This document shows, piece after piece, positions 43,407 through 52,383 of a DNA stretch of 64,000 nt (positions are counted from its first letter, which is position 1; each line of letters starts with the position of its first letter). The notes beneath the pieces are model-generated. The model was not told the origin of the DNA, ran no database searches, and saw only the letters and a program-made list of their open reading frames with translations. Source of the DNA: NORP23 sp050302475 (GTDB taxonomy: Bacteria > Pseudomonadota > Alphaproteobacteria > Rhodobacterales > Rhodobacteraceae); contig JBNLBF010000008.1 of NCBI GenBank assembly GCA_050302475.1, positions 1-64,000 on the forward strand, given 5' to 3'. The position numbers and the translations under genes are program-made.

Positions 43407-43856
43407 ATGACTCACGAAGAACGCAACAATCTGGTCTCGATTTTCGTCGGACTTTTTGTCATCGGCTATCTCAGCCTGCGCATCTGGACCAAATACGAGG
43501 CGGGCATTTTCGACGGGCCCGACGGTTTGATGCTGTGGGCGCGAACGGTTCTGTGGGCAATCCCGCTGGGCATCGTTCTGATGATCATTGCGCTGATCCT
43601 GACCACCATCATTCACGCCATTGTCACCGGAAACCCCAAACCCAGTTTCATCGTTGATGAGCGCGACAAGCTGATCGGCCGCTATGGCATGATCGTCACG
43701 ATGAGCGTCGCCAGCGGCGGGTTCATCCTTGGTATTGTTTTTCTGGCGCTGGGCTATTCCGCCTTTGCGGTTCTGAACATCATGTTCTATGGCTTTGCCG
43801 GGGCGGATTTCGCCGGAAACATCACCAAGCAAATCCTATGGCGGCGGGGCATGTAA
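43407..43856 (+). CDS. Small multi-pass membrane protein
   Basis: Not recognised with certainty. ATG 43407 has an AGAGGG ribosome site, giving 149 aa with four likely helices (about 10-26, 47-68, 88-110, 115-132). Short basic and acidic loops (NPKPSFIVDERDKLIGR) resemble the DUF2178-type membrane proteins that pair with small XRE regulators. The stop overlaps the next ATG by 1 bp. Probably the membrane partner of the HTH protein. Confidence 0.7.
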   Translation: MTHEERNNLVSIFVGLFVIGYLSLRIWTKYEAGIFDGPDGLMLWARTVLWAIPLGIVLMIIALILTTIIHAIVTGNPKPSFIVDERDKLIGRYGMIVTMSVASGGFILGIVFLALGYSAFAVLNIMFYGFAGADFAGNITKQILWRRGM

Positions 43857-44083
43857 TGGCGAAGAAAAAGCCTCAGATCACCAACAATATCCGCCGACTG
43901 CGCTTTGATGCTGACGAAATGACACAGGCCGAATTGGCAGAAAAGGTCGGCGTCACGCGACAGACGATAGTCGCGATTGAAAACGCGAAATACTCCCCAA
44001 CGTTGGAGCTGGCATTCCTGATCGCCGATGTGTTCGACCAACCGCTTGAAGATGTTTTTACCTTTGTAAAAGACCCCGACTAA
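43856..44083 (+). CDS. Small XRE-type transcriptional regulator
   Basis: A 75-aa single-domain helix-turn-helix protein (QAELAEKVGVTRQTIVAIENAKYSPTLELA split by convention at residue 35). It has the YgzD/YozG-type C-terminal DVFDQPLEDVF. ATG 43856 overlaps the upstream stop; an earlier ATG at 43838 would add six residues. Such proteins usually repress their own operon and act with the small membrane protein next to them. A palindromic promoter lies 500 bp upstream. Confidence 0.88.
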   Translation: MAKKKPQITNNIRRLRFDADEMTQAELAEKVGVTRQTIVAIENAKYSPTLELAFLIADVFDQPLEDVFTFVKDPD

Positions 44084-44104
44084 GCAAATTGAAAGGCTAA
44101 GAAA

Positions 44105-44749
44105 ATGACTTCGATTTCGAAGACTGGGTGGCTTGTGCCCGCCGGATTGCTGTTGCTCTGCGCCGTGCCGGTGCTGGCCGGAGGGGTGCGACTTGTTATG
44201 CTGACCATTGGAGATCCGACCCCGGACAGTTTGCGGTTTTTCAACGCCCCGGGTCCGGTGGTTCTGCATATCCTGTCGGCCAGCCTCTATGCTGTGCTTG
44301 GCATTTTCCAGTTCCTGCCAAACTTCCGCCGGACCCATCGGGTGTGGCATCGCACAGCAGGCCGCATCCTGATCATTGCCGGGCTGACCGTTGCGCTGTC
44401 GGGCCTGTGGATGACACAGACCTACCCCTGGCCACCGCTGGAAACGGACATTCTGCATGTTTCACGCATTGTCGCCGGTGCTGCCATGCTGCTGTTCATC
44501 AGTCTTGGTGTGAAGGCGATTGCCCGGCGCGATATACCTACGCACCGCGCCTGGATGATCCGAGCTTATGCGGTCGCAATGGGGGCGGGGACGCAGGTGT
44601 TGACGCATCTGCCCGCAGCGATTTTCCCAGAGCTGCTGACAGAAACTTCGCGATGGATCATGATGGATGCCGGGTGGATCCTTAATCTGATCATTGCCGA
44701 GTTGATTATCCGCAAACCCACCCGCCAACCGACCATGCAAGGAGCCTGA
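44105..44749 (+). CDS. DUF2306 membrane protein, paralog 1
   Basis: A 214-aa protein with about six helices of the DUF2306 family (function unknown). Anchors are ASLYAVLGIFQFLPNFR, HRVWHRTAGRILI with conserved histidines that could hold metal or haem, and THRAWMIRAYAVAMGAGTQ. A GAAAGG ribosome site precedes ATG. Together with the paralog at 46774-47427 it brackets two zinc-free MDR oxidoreductase genes. It may be a membrane redox or lipid component; this is guesswork. Confidence 0.8.
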   Translation: MTSISKTGWLVPAGLLLLCAVPVLAGGVRLVMLTIGDPTPDSLRFFNAPGPVVLHILSASLYAVLGIFQFLPNFRRTHRVWHRTAGRILIIAGLTVALSGLWMTQTYPWPPLETDILHVSRIVAGAAMLLFISLGVKAIARRDIPTHRAWMIRAYAVAMGAGTQVLTHLPAAIFPELLTETSRWIMMDAGWILNLIIAELIIRKPTRQPTMQGA

Positions 44750-44752
44750 CCC

Positions 44753-45730
44753 ATGAAAGCCGCCGTTTATCGCGAATTCGGACCCCCGGACGTCGTCAAG
44801 ATTGAGGAGGTCCCGACCCCCGCCCCAAAGGATAATGAAATCCTGATCCGGGTTCATGCGGCCTCGGTCAGCATTGCTGATCATAGGTTGAGGGCGATGG
44901 ATTTGCCCAAAGGGCTTGGCTATATGGGCCCGCTGGCGCTGGGGGTTTTCCGGCCGCGCAAACCAATCCTTGGAATGGATGGGTCTGGCGTCGTGGAAAA
45001 GGTCGGCGCCAAGGTGACCAAATTCGCACTGGAGGACGAGGTGATCTTCATGCCCGGCAGCGATTTTGGATGCCATGCAGAGTTCGTGTGCTTGAAGGAT
45101 AGCGACGTTATCGCCCCCAAGCCTACGAACCTGACCCATGCCGAGGCCGCGAGCCTGCTTTTTGGCGGCATGACGGCGCAGAATTACCTGAACCGCCCGC
45201 CGGTGAAGCCGGGGGACGAGGTATTGATCAACGGCGCTTCCGGGTCCTGCGGAACGGCGGGGGTGCAGTTGGCGAAACATATGGGCGCGACGGTGACCGG
45301 GGTTTGTTCGGGAAAGAATGCCGATCTGGTCCGCAGCCTCGGTGCGGATCGGGTGATTGATTACACCCAGACGGATTTCGCCACGACGGGCGACACCTAT
45401 GACTCCATTCTGGAATGCGTCGGGAACGCCCCGTTTGCACGGGTCGACAAGGCGATCAAACCCGGTGGCGCACTTTTAATCGTGATTCCGGACCTAAAGG
45501 CGATGTTGCTGGCCAAGCGCCACAGCCGCAAGAGCGGCAAGCTGGTCACGGCAGCGGACTGGAAACCCCGGGCCGAAGACGCGGCGGCGCTCTCATCTCT
45601 AGCTGAGCAGGGCATCTATAAACCTGTCATCGACAAAACATATGCGTTTGAAGACATCGTCGCGGCGCATGCTCATGTCGATACCGGCCACAAGGTGGGC
45701 AATGTCATCGTCACGATGGAGCATGACTGA
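44753..45730 (+). CDS. Zinc-independent MDR oxidoreductase, paralog 1
   Basis: A medium-chain dehydrogenase/quinone-oxidoreductase-like protein (325 aa). MKAAVYREFGPPDVVKIEE is the MDR N-terminus; INGASGSCGTAGVQLAK the NAD(P) loop and GATVTGVCSGKNADLVRSLGAD the second strand. The zinc-ligand cysteines of alcohol dehydrogenases are absent, so it is probably an NADPH quinone or enone reductase. An AAGGAG ribosome site is present. It ends in VDTGHKVGNVIVTM, identical to the end of the next gene. Confidence 0.88.
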   Translation: MKAAVYREFGPPDVVKIEEVPTPAPKDNEILIRVHAASVSIADHRLRAMDLPKGLGYMGPLALGVFRPRKPILGMDGSGVVEKVGAKVTKFALEDEVIFMPGSDFGCHAEFVCLKDSDVIAPKPTNLTHAEAASLLFGGMTAQNYLNRPPVKPGDEVLINGASGSCGTAGVQLAKHMGATVTGVCSGKNADLVRSLGADRVIDYTQTDFATTGDTYDSILECVGNAPFARVDKAIKPGGALLIVIPDLKAMLLAKRHSRKSGKLVTAADWKPRAEDAAALSSLAEQGIYKPVIDKTYAFEDIVAAHAHVDTGHKVGNVIVTMEHD

Positions 45731-45731
45731 C

Positions 45732-46697
45732 ATGAAAGCCGCGATTTACACCAAATATGGATCGCCGGACGTGCTGGAAGTCGCTGACATACCCAAACCC
45801 AGCCCCGGCCCGAACGAAATCGTCGTGAAGGTCCATGCCACAACCGTCACACCTGTTGATATCGCCTATCTAAGGGCAAAACCGTGGATTAATCGGCTGT
45901 TCCTGGGCCTGCGGCGCCCCAATAATCAGGTATTGGGAGGCGAATTCACTGGCGAGGTAGATGCGGTGGGCGCAGATGTTACATCCTTCGCGCCCGGAGA
46001 TCGAATTTTCGGCGAAACGATGTCGGGAACTCAGGCCGAATATGTTTGTGTTCAGGAGGACTCGCCAATCATCCACATGCCTGAGGGGATCAGTTATCAG
46101 GATGCTGCGACCTTTCCCTATGCCTTTTTGACCGCGCTTCCCTTCCTGCGGGATGAAGGAAAAATTCACCCCGGCCAGCGGTTGCTGATTGTTGGTGCGT
46201 CGGGTGCGATTGGCTCTCTTGCCGTTCAGATGGCACATCTGTTTGGTGCGAAGGTGACGGGAGTTTGTTCGACCAAGAATGTGGAATTGGTTAAGCGCTT
46301 AGGCGCGGATTTTGTGATTGATTACACCCAGTCTGATCCCTCCGAAAGTGGACAGAAATATGATGTGATTTTTGATGCCGTGGGAAAGCTGCCTTTTGGC
46401 AAAGCGCGGAAAATTCTGTCCCCAAACGGTAAATACCTGACGGCGTTTTTTAGCTGGGGGATATTTCCGAAAATGGCGCTAAATCCGTTTCGTGCCCAAA
46501 AAGCGAAGCTCGTGACAACAGGGCTTCGCAAGGTTGCTGCGAAGAAATCGGACCTGAAACTGCTGGTTGAGTTGATTGAACAGGGGAAGCTCCGTCCCGT
46601 AACAGATCGCACCTATGCGTTGACAGAAATTCAGGACGCCTATCGCTATGTCGATACCGGCCACAAGGTTGGCAATGTGATCGTCACCATGACCTAA
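45732..46697 (+). CDS. Zinc-independent MDR oxidoreductase, paralog 2
   Basis: A 321-aa tandem paralog of the preceding gene. ATG 45732 is chosen because it aligns with the paralog start (MKAAIYTKYGSPDVLEV); ATG 45723 would add three residues. It carries the GASGAIGSLAVQMA cofactor loop and ends in the same VDTGHKVGNVIVTM. Overall similarity is moderate, so the duplication is old; the conserved end may reflect gene conversion or shared binding. It is probably co-transcribed with paralog 1 (stop and start 1 bp apart). Confidence 0.88.
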   Translation: MKAAIYTKYGSPDVLEVADIPKPSPGPNEIVVKVHATTVTPVDIAYLRAKPWINRLFLGLRRPNNQVLGGEFTGEVDAVGADVTSFAPGDRIFGETMSGTQAEYVCVQEDSPIIHMPEGISYQDAATFPYAFLTALPFLRDEGKIHPGQRLLIVGASGAIGSLAVQMAHLFGAKVTGVCSTKNVELVKRLGADFVIDYTQSDPSESGQKYDVIFDAVGKLPFGKARKILSPNGKYLTAFFSWGIFPKMALNPFRAQKAKLVTTGLRKVAAKKSDLKLLVELIEQGKLRPVTDRTYALTEIQDAYRYVDTGHKVGNVIVTMT

Positions 46698-46773
46698 TCC
46701 CGAAAACAACCGAACTGACATAACCCGGCTCCGGCTGGGAACAGCTTCCTATTGCCTGATGAAAGGACTTATC

Positions 46774-47427
46774 ATGACACGTAAACGCGATTGGCTTATC
46801 CCCATTTCACTGCTGCTTCTGGGCTTACTCCCTATCCTGACAGGTTCGTTTTCTCTGCTGATGATCCACGAAGCCCTGAGCGGTGGCACCCCGGTTCCGG
46901 ATGCTGAAACCTACGCCAAACACCCTTTCCCGATCGTCACCCATATTGTCATCGGGGCATTGTTTATGCTGCTGGGGCCGTTTCAGTTTATCTCTGCAGT
47001 TCGTCTGCGCTGGCCGCGTGTTCATAAAACCATGGGCCGGATGTTTGTGATTTCGGGCAGTCTAACGGCGCTCGGCGCGATCTGGATGAACCAGTTTTTC
47101 CCGCATTTTGGAGGGATCCTGAAATATTCATCGAACCTGTTATTTGGGGTCGCCCTTATCTGCGCATTGGCGTTCGCCGTGCGCAAAATCATCGGAAAGG
47201 ATGTCATTGGACATCGGAAATGGATGATCCGCGCCTACGCAATCGGTCTGGGTCCAGCGACGCAACGCCTGCTGTTCATGCCCTATTTCGTCGCGTTCGG
47301 CATTCCGGAAGGCAACCCCCTCGGCACGATGCTGTGGTTCGGCTGGCTGATCAACATTCTGGTGGCGGAATGGTGGATTCGGCGGGGTGATCGGCGCGCG
47401 ACTACAATATCTGAGGTGGTCGCATGA
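46774..47427 (+). CDS. DUF2306 membrane protein, paralog 2
   Basis: A 217-aa paralog of the DUF2306 protein at 44105: HIVIGALFMLLGPFQFIS, RVHKTMGRMFVISG and HRKWMIRAYAIGLGPATQR occupy the same places. ATG 46774 has AAAGGA at good distance; ATG 46759 is the alternative. It closes the four-gene block DUF2306-MDR-MDR-DUF2306. About six helices. Function unknown. Confidence 0.8.
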   Translation: MTRKRDWLIPISLLLLGLLPILTGSFSLLMIHEALSGGTPVPDAETYAKHPFPIVTHIVIGALFMLLGPFQFISAVRLRWPRVHKTMGRMFVISGSLTALGAIWMNQFFPHFGGILKYSSNLLFGVALICALAFAVRKIIGKDVIGHRKWMIRAYAIGLGPATQRLLFMPYFVAFGIPEGNPLGTMLWFGWLINILVAEWWIRRGDRRATTISEVVA

Positions 47428-47480
47428 AGATACTTGCCTATCGCCAGTTTTTGAACATGGCCTAGCTTTGGAAAATATCC

Positions 47481-50153
47481 CTAAGCCAACGGGACGCTGA
47501 CCCGGAACAGTGCGCCCTCGCGATTATCTTCGACGGTCAGGTCACCTTTGATGTTGCGCATGATTTCACGGCTGATCGGCAGCCCAAGACCGGCACTGCC
47601 CGCGAGATTAATCTCGGTCAGGCGCGAGAATTTCTCAAATACCCGCTCCCGGTCGCCGGGGGCAATTCCCGGACCGTTATCAACGACATCAACGAAGGCG
47701 AGCGGTCCTTCTCGCGAAGCGGAGATACGTATTTCCGGCTCCTCGGTCCGTCCGTATTTCACAGCGTTCGAGATCAGATTGATAAACACCTGCGCCAGCC
47801 GGTCGAAATCGGCGCGCACAACGATATCGTCAATCTTGGGATCAAGGTGAACCTGAACACCGGTGGAGGCACGCAGCCCCTCGGTCGCGGCCAGCGCGCG
47901 GTTGATAACGGCATCAAGGGGAACCGGCTCCAGCTTCCAATCAACCCGACCACTTTCCAGAAATGACAGGTCCAGAATTTCATCCAGAAGTCGCGTCAGG
48001 CGGTCACTCTCGCTGGATATGATATTGACGAACCGCTGAGCTTCGTCAGATGTGACATCTTTAGTGCCGTCAAGAATTTCTGCGAAGCTTTTGATCGAGG
48101 TCATCGGGGTACGCAATTCGTGACTGATCTGCGACAGGAATGCGTCTTTCTGCGCGCCCAATTCGGTCAACTGCGCGTTCGCCTTGCGAAGTTGCTGTGC
48201 GGTTTCCGCAAGTTCTTGCGACTGGCGTTCCAATTGCTGGGAATATTCCATGATCTGGGCGGTTTCGTCCGCGATATTCATCAGTTCCTCAACCGAAACG
48301 GTCCCGCCACCGGCGATCTGCGATACCATCGCATGTGCAGACGCAGCGCCCACTGATCCGGTCAATTCTCGTTCCAGTGCCTGAATAAACTCGTCCGTAG
48401 GGGCGGGCAGGCCGGACAGGCTGCCCTGTTCCCGCGCCGCAGCGGAAAACAGATTATGTGCCGGGCCGGTGCCAAGGATCCGCTGGGCGAGGGTGAACAA
48501 ATCTTCGGACGTGGCAGAGCGGCGAATGGTGACGCCCGATGACCGCCCGTCGGTCGCCCGAAAGACATCGACAAACTGCGCCCCCTGAATCCGTTCCAGC
48601 TGCCCGGGTGTGGAGATTAGCGAAACACCGATAAAAAGCGCCGTGTTAAGGGTCAGTGACCAAAGAAGTGCGTGCACCAGCGGGTCATAACCGCTCAGGC
48701 CCAGCAACTCGTAGGGGCGCAGCCAACCCAACCCGAACAAGCCGTTTTCAATGACCTGAGAGGACAGAATAAACGCGCCCTCAAAACTCGGCAGGAACAA
48801 TGTGTAAGCCCAGGTAACGAACCCGACGGCCAATCCAGCCAGGGCCCCTGCCTTTGTCGCGCCCCGCCAGAATATCCCGCCAAGCAGGCTGGGCAGAACC
48901 TGTGCGATCCCCAAAAAGGCGATCAATCCAATCGCGGCAAGGCTGCCTGTCCCTCCCGTCAGGCGGAAATAGAAATAGCCAAGCACCAACAGGATCGCGA
49001 TGGACAGGCGGCGACTGGCAAGCAGCACGCCGCGCACATCCCCACTGGTGGGTTCGCGGTCAGGGACACTCCTCAGCCAAAGCGGCATAACGATATGGTT
49101 CGATACCATCGTCGACAGGGCAATCGTGGCGATAATCACCATCGATGTGGCCGAAGAAAACCCCCCAAGGAACGCCAACAACGCCAGCGCATTCTGCCCC
49201 TCGGCCAGTGGCACGGTCAGAACATAAAGATCCGGGTTTGCCCCCGCAGGCAGGATCGAACGTCCGGCGATGGCGATCGGCAGGACGAACAGGCTCATCA
49301 GGAACAGATAGGTCGGAAATGCCCAACTGGCGGTGGACAGGTGACGCTCGTCGGAATTTTCAACAATGGTCACCTGAAACATGCGCGGCAGGGTGATAAT
49401 CGCCGTCGCGGACAGGAAGGTCAGTGCGACCCAGCGCGGGCCAAAAATGTCATCAACATGCAACATCTCGGGCGACATACGCGAGAAAATGCCCGCCACG
49501 CCGTCCCCGATCCCCCAGACAACGAATATTCCGACTGCCAGCAGGGCGAACAGTTTTACGACCGCCTCCAGCGCGATGGCGGTGACGACGCCGTGGTGAC
49601 GTTCATTGGCATCCACATTGCGGGTGCCGAACAGGATGGTAAACAGGGCCAGCACGGCCGCCACCCAAAAGCCAGAAACATTGGAATCTGCCAATCCGCC
49701 CTCGGTCGTGGCGAACACCGACAGGCTGGTGGTGATCGACTGCAATTGCAGGGCGATATAGGGCGTCGATCCGATCACCGCCAGTAACGTCACCACAACC
49801 CCCAGCGAAGCCGACTTGCCGTAGCGCGAGGAAATCAGGTCAGCGATGGAGGTAATCCGCTGCGTCCGCCCGATCCTGAGCAGCTTGCGCAGCAACCACC
49901 ACCAGCCGATAAAGACCAGCGTGGGGCCAAGGTAGATGGTCACAAACTCCAGCCCGTTCCGCGCCGCTGATCCCACCGCGCCATAGAACGTCCAGGCCGT
50001 GCAATAGACGGAGATCGACAATGTGTAGACGAGTGGTGAGCGCAGCCAACCCAGTTCGCCGCGTTGTGCCCGGCGCTCCGCCCAGAAAGCGACCAGAAAC
50101 AGGAAGATTACGTAAGCAATCGCCGCCGCAACAAGGATGTTGAAGGTCAGCAT
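47481..50153 (-). CDS. CrbS-like sodium/solute symporter-sensor histidine kinase
   Basis: An 890-aa fusion. Residues 1 to about 500 form a 13-helix SSF (sodium/proline symporter-type) module; residues around 535-620 look like the STAC linker; a coiled coil follows; the HisKA motif SHELRTPMTSI gives His678. The ATPase core follows: NLISNAVKYG (N-box), DNGPGIAPGDRERVFEKF and GSAGLGLPISREI. This is the architecture of CrbS, which senses acetate or related carboxylates and controls acs with a LuxR-type partner. Here the partner encoded nearby is a receiver-only protein. It follows directly on a 78-aa membrane protein. The ligand is inferred from the family. Confidence 0.9.
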   Translation of the reverse strand: MLTFNILVAAAIAYVIFLFLVAFWAERRAQRGELGWLRSPLVYTLSISVYCTAWTFYGAVGSAARNGLEFVTIYLGPTLVFIGWWWLLRKLLRIGRTQRITSIADLISSRYGKSASLGVVVTLLAVIGSTPYIALQLQSITTSLSVFATTEGGLADSNVSGFWVAAVLALFTILFGTRNVDANERHHGVVTAIALEAVVKLFALLAVGIFVVWGIGDGVAGIFSRMSPEMLHVDDIFGPRWVALTFLSATAIITLPRMFQVTIVENSDERHLSTASWAFPTYLFLMSLFVLPIAIAGRSILPAGANPDLYVLTVPLAEGQNALALLAFLGGFSSATSMVIIATIALSTMVSNHIVMPLWLRSVPDREPTSGDVRGVLLASRRLSIAILLVLGYFYFRLTGGTGSLAAIGLIAFLGIAQVLPSLLGGIFWRGATKAGALAGLAVGFVTWAYTLFLPSFEGAFILSSQVIENGLFGLGWLRPYELLGLSGYDPLVHALLWSLTLNTALFIGVSLISTPGQLERIQGAQFVDVFRATDGRSSGVTIRRSATSEDLFTLAQRILGTGPAHNLFSAAAREQGSLSGLPAPTDEFIQALERELTGSVGAASAHAMVSQIAGGGTVSVEELMNIADETAQIMEYSQQLERQSQELAETAQQLRKANAQLTELGAQKDAFLSQISHELRTPMTSIKSFAEILDGTKDVTSDEAQRFVNIISSESDRLTRLLDEILDLSFLESGRVDWKLEPVPLDAVINRALAATEGLRASTGVQVHLDPKIDDIVVRADFDRLAQVFINLISNAVKYGRTEEPEIRISASREGPLAFVDVVDNGPGIAPGDRERVFEKFSRLTEINLAGSAGLGLPISREIMRNIKGDLTVEDNREGALFRVSVPLA

Positions 50154-50390
50154 CTATTCGTCCCGGTCAAGCACCCGCGCCATGCGCCGCGCCAGCAGGA
50201 TCAGGATGAACCAGACGGTGAAGACATAGAGAAACGGCAAGGGCGCGCCAAAGATCACAATGTCCTTGGTGAACAGCGCCAGCACCGGGGTTGCGAGCAA
50301 CAGCACCCCCATCAATGGCAGAACCAGCGCCGCGTCCTGTCGCCGACGACGGCGAAAGGCACGCTCAGCCAGATCCTGCGGCTGCTTCAT
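50154..50390 (-). CDS. Small two-helix membrane protein in the symporter-kinase operon
   Basis: A 78-aa protein with two hydrophobic helices (about residues 24-41 and 47-67) between charged ends. Its stop directly abuts the kinase ATG, and its start overlaps the receiver stop by 4 bp. Small membrane proteins encoded next to SSF genes (DUF485/DUF4212-like) often accompany such carriers; this one probably assists or modulates the symporter-kinase. Family not certain. Confidence 0.75.
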   Translation of the reverse strand: MKQPQDLAERAFRRRRRQDAALVLPLMGVLLLATPVLALFTKDIVIFGAPLPFLYVFTVWFILILLARRMARVLDRDE

Positions 50391-50746
50391 CCCAGCATCT
50401 CCTTGACGGTGGCGATGATCTCAGCGTTTGCAAACGGCTTGGTCATGAACCGATCCACGCCGAGCTCTTCGGCTGTGGAGCGATCCTTTGCCTGTCCTTT
50501 TGCTGTCAGCATCATCACCCGGGGGAGTGGCCCGTGGGTTTTTAACTCCCGCAGGATGTCGAAGCCTGACCGGTTTGGCAGCATGACGTCAAGGATCACA
50601 AGATCCGGCAGATAGGCCCGAACCTTCGCCAACGCCTCAGCCCCGTCCTTTTCAGACGCCACCGAAAACCCCTCCCGCGTCAGCAGGAAAGAGAGTGACT
50701 CTACAATATTGGGTTCATCCTCAACAATGAGGATACGCTTAGACAA
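50387..50746 (-). CDS. Single-domain response regulator
   Basis: A 119-aa receiver with no output domain: acidic pocket IVEDEP, phospho-acceptor Asp53 in LVILDVMLPNRSG, switch Thr in MLTAKG and the Lys in MTKPF. It starts at TTG 50746 after GGGGAGG. The gene order (receiver, small membrane protein, symporter-kinase) with overlaps indicates one operon, so the kinase His678 probably phosphorylates this Asp. Its first 43 codons and upstream region are duplicated at 53189-53387. Confidence 0.92.
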   Translation of the reverse strand: MSKRILIVEDEPNIVESLSFLLTREGFSVASEKDGAEALAKVRAYLPDLVILDVMLPNRSGFDILRELKTHGPLPRVMMLTAKGQAKDRSTAEELGVDRFMTKPFANAEIIATVKEMLG

Positions 50747-50815
50747 TAGTTAACCTCCCCAACGGCCACAGGCTGCGTGAGGTGAGATTAGGGAAAAGGG
50801 GGTGCGGGGGCAATG
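50617..50815. repeat. 199-bp direct repeat, copy A
   Basis: Covers the start of the response regulator and about 70 bp upstream. Copy B at 53189-53387 aligns without gaps with about ten mismatches by eye (about 95 percent identity). The copies are 2572 bp apart and bracket sthA and an SDR gene. Confidence 0.9.
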
Positions 50816-50927
50816 GGGTTGCCGAATTGCCCGTTTTTGCGTCAATTCGGAAATACGGGTTGATCCCACAACCATATTGTCAGACGCTTCCCGTAGCGAA
50901 CGCACAGGGGTCAGGAGCGGACAGCTT

Positions 50928-52316
50928 ATGCAAGACTACGGGATCATCGTGATCGGCAGCGGCCCGGCGGGGCGGCGGGCGGCTATTCAGGCGGCAAAAT
51001 TCGGGGAAACCGTGCTGGTGGTCGAACGCGGGCGCAAGGTTGGCGGGGTCTCGGTCCATACCGGCACGATCCCGTCGAAAACCCTGCGCGAAACGGCGCT
51101 GAACCTGTCCGGCTGGCGGGAGCGTGGTTTCTACGGGCGATCTTACCGTGTGAAACAGGACCTGAGCGCCGAAGATCTGCGCGCCCGTTTGGATATGACG
51201 CTGGCGCATGAGGTGGAGGTGCTGGAACATCAGTTCGCCCGCAATCAGGTGACGACGCTGCGCGGCTCGGCCAAGTTCATCGACACGGACGTGATCGAGG
51301 TGGAGGGCGAGGAAGGCGAGACCTTTACCTTCCGTGGCAAACGTTTCCTGCTCGCCATTGGGACCATCCCGTTCCGCCCGGACTATGTACCGTTCGATGG
51401 CAAAACCGTTTTCGACAGTGACGAGATTCTGGAACTCTCGCACTTGCCACGATCCATGACGGTGATCGGCGCCGGGGTGATCGGGGTGGAATATGCCACG
51501 ATATTCTCGGCGCTTGATGTCCATGTGACGCTGGTGGAGCCCCGTGACACGATGCTGGATTTCATCGATCAGGAAATTATCGAGGATTTCAAACATCAGC
51601 TGCGGGATCGCGGCATGGTGCTGCGGTTCGGTACGGCGGTCGATACGATCACCCGGGACGACAAAGGTGTCACCGTGAAGATGGAGGATGGGCGCACGAT
51701 CCGATCCGACATGCTGCTGTTCGCCGCCGGGCGTATGGGCGCAACCGGGAAGCTGAATATCGACGCCGCCGGGCTGAGCGCGGATCATCGCGGGCGGCTG
51801 ACGGTTGATCCGAAAACGTTCCAGACCGAAGTGCCCCATATCTACGCGGCCGGTGATGTGATCGGCTTTCCCAGCCTTGCCTCCACTTCCATGGAACAGG
51901 GCCGAATTGCCGTTTGCCATGCGCTGGGGCGTGAAGCCTATGACCCCCCGGAATTCTTCCCCTATGGCATCTATTCCGTCCCGGAAATGTCGATGGTCGG
52001 CATGACGGAGGAAGAGGTCCGCGAGCGTAAAATCCCCTATGAATGTGGCGTGGCGCGGTTCCGCGAGACCTCTCGCGGGCATATTATCGGGCTGGATTCC
52101 GGCATGCTGAAAATGATCTTCAGCCTGAAAACCCGACGGCTGCTGGGCTGCCATATTGTCGGAGAAGGCTCGACGGAGCTGGTGCATATCGGACAGGCGG
52201 TGATTAACCTGAAGGGCACGCTGGAATATTTCGTCGAAAACACGTTCAACTATCCGACTCTGGCCGAGGCCTACAAGATAGCCGCGCTGGATGCCTGGAA
52301 CCGGATGCCGAAGTAG
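50928..52316 (+). CDS. sthA: Soluble pyridine nucleotide transhydrogenase
   Basis: FAD enzyme of 462 aa that moves hydride between NADPH and NAD in the cytoplasm. FAD loop VIGSGPAGRRAA; the redox-disulfide region of related reductases reads VSVHTGTIPSKTL here, with no Cys pair, the distinguishing mark of SthA. Second Rossmann fold VIGAGVIGVEYATI; dimer domain PYGIYSVPEMSMVGMTEEE. ATG 50928 has AGGAGCGG upstream. It is divergent from the receiver operon and lies inside the direct-repeat bracket. Confidence 0.95.
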   Translation: MQDYGIIVIGSGPAGRRAAIQAAKFGETVLVVERGRKVGGVSVHTGTIPSKTLRETALNLSGWRERGFYGRSYRVKQDLSAEDLRARLDMTLAHEVEVLEHQFARNQVTTLRGSAKFIDTDVIEVEGEEGETFTFRGKRFLLAIGTIPFRPDYVPFDGKTVFDSDEILELSHLPRSMTVIGAGVIGVEYATIFSALDVHVTLVEPRDTMLDFIDQEIIEDFKHQLRDRGMVLRFGTAVDTITRDDKGVTVKMEDGRTIRSDMLLFAAGRMGATGKLNIDAAGLSADHRGRLTVDPKTFQTEVPHIYAAGDVIGFPSLASTSMEQGRIAVCHALGREAYDPPEFFPYGIYSVPEMSMVGMTEEEVRERKIPYECGVARFRETSRGHIIGLDSGMLKMIFSLKTRRLLGCHIVGEGSTELVHIGQAVINLKGTLEYFVENTFNYPTLAEAYKIAALDAWNRMPK

Positions 52317-52383
52317 CGGCTGGGCGCTGCCTGATACAGAAAGCGTTCTGACGGCAACCGGACATCAAATCAAGGAATGAAAC

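Noticed and set aside
48672..49787. Plus-strand open frame opposite the symporter-kinase
   Set aside because: Arg/Gln-rich translation with no hydrophobic or catalytic pattern, fully antisense to the SSF module.
50928..52316. Missing redox cysteines in the transhydrogenase as a defect
   Set aside because: Absence of the Cys pair is normal for SthA and distinguishes it from lipoamide dehydrogenase and glutathione reductase.
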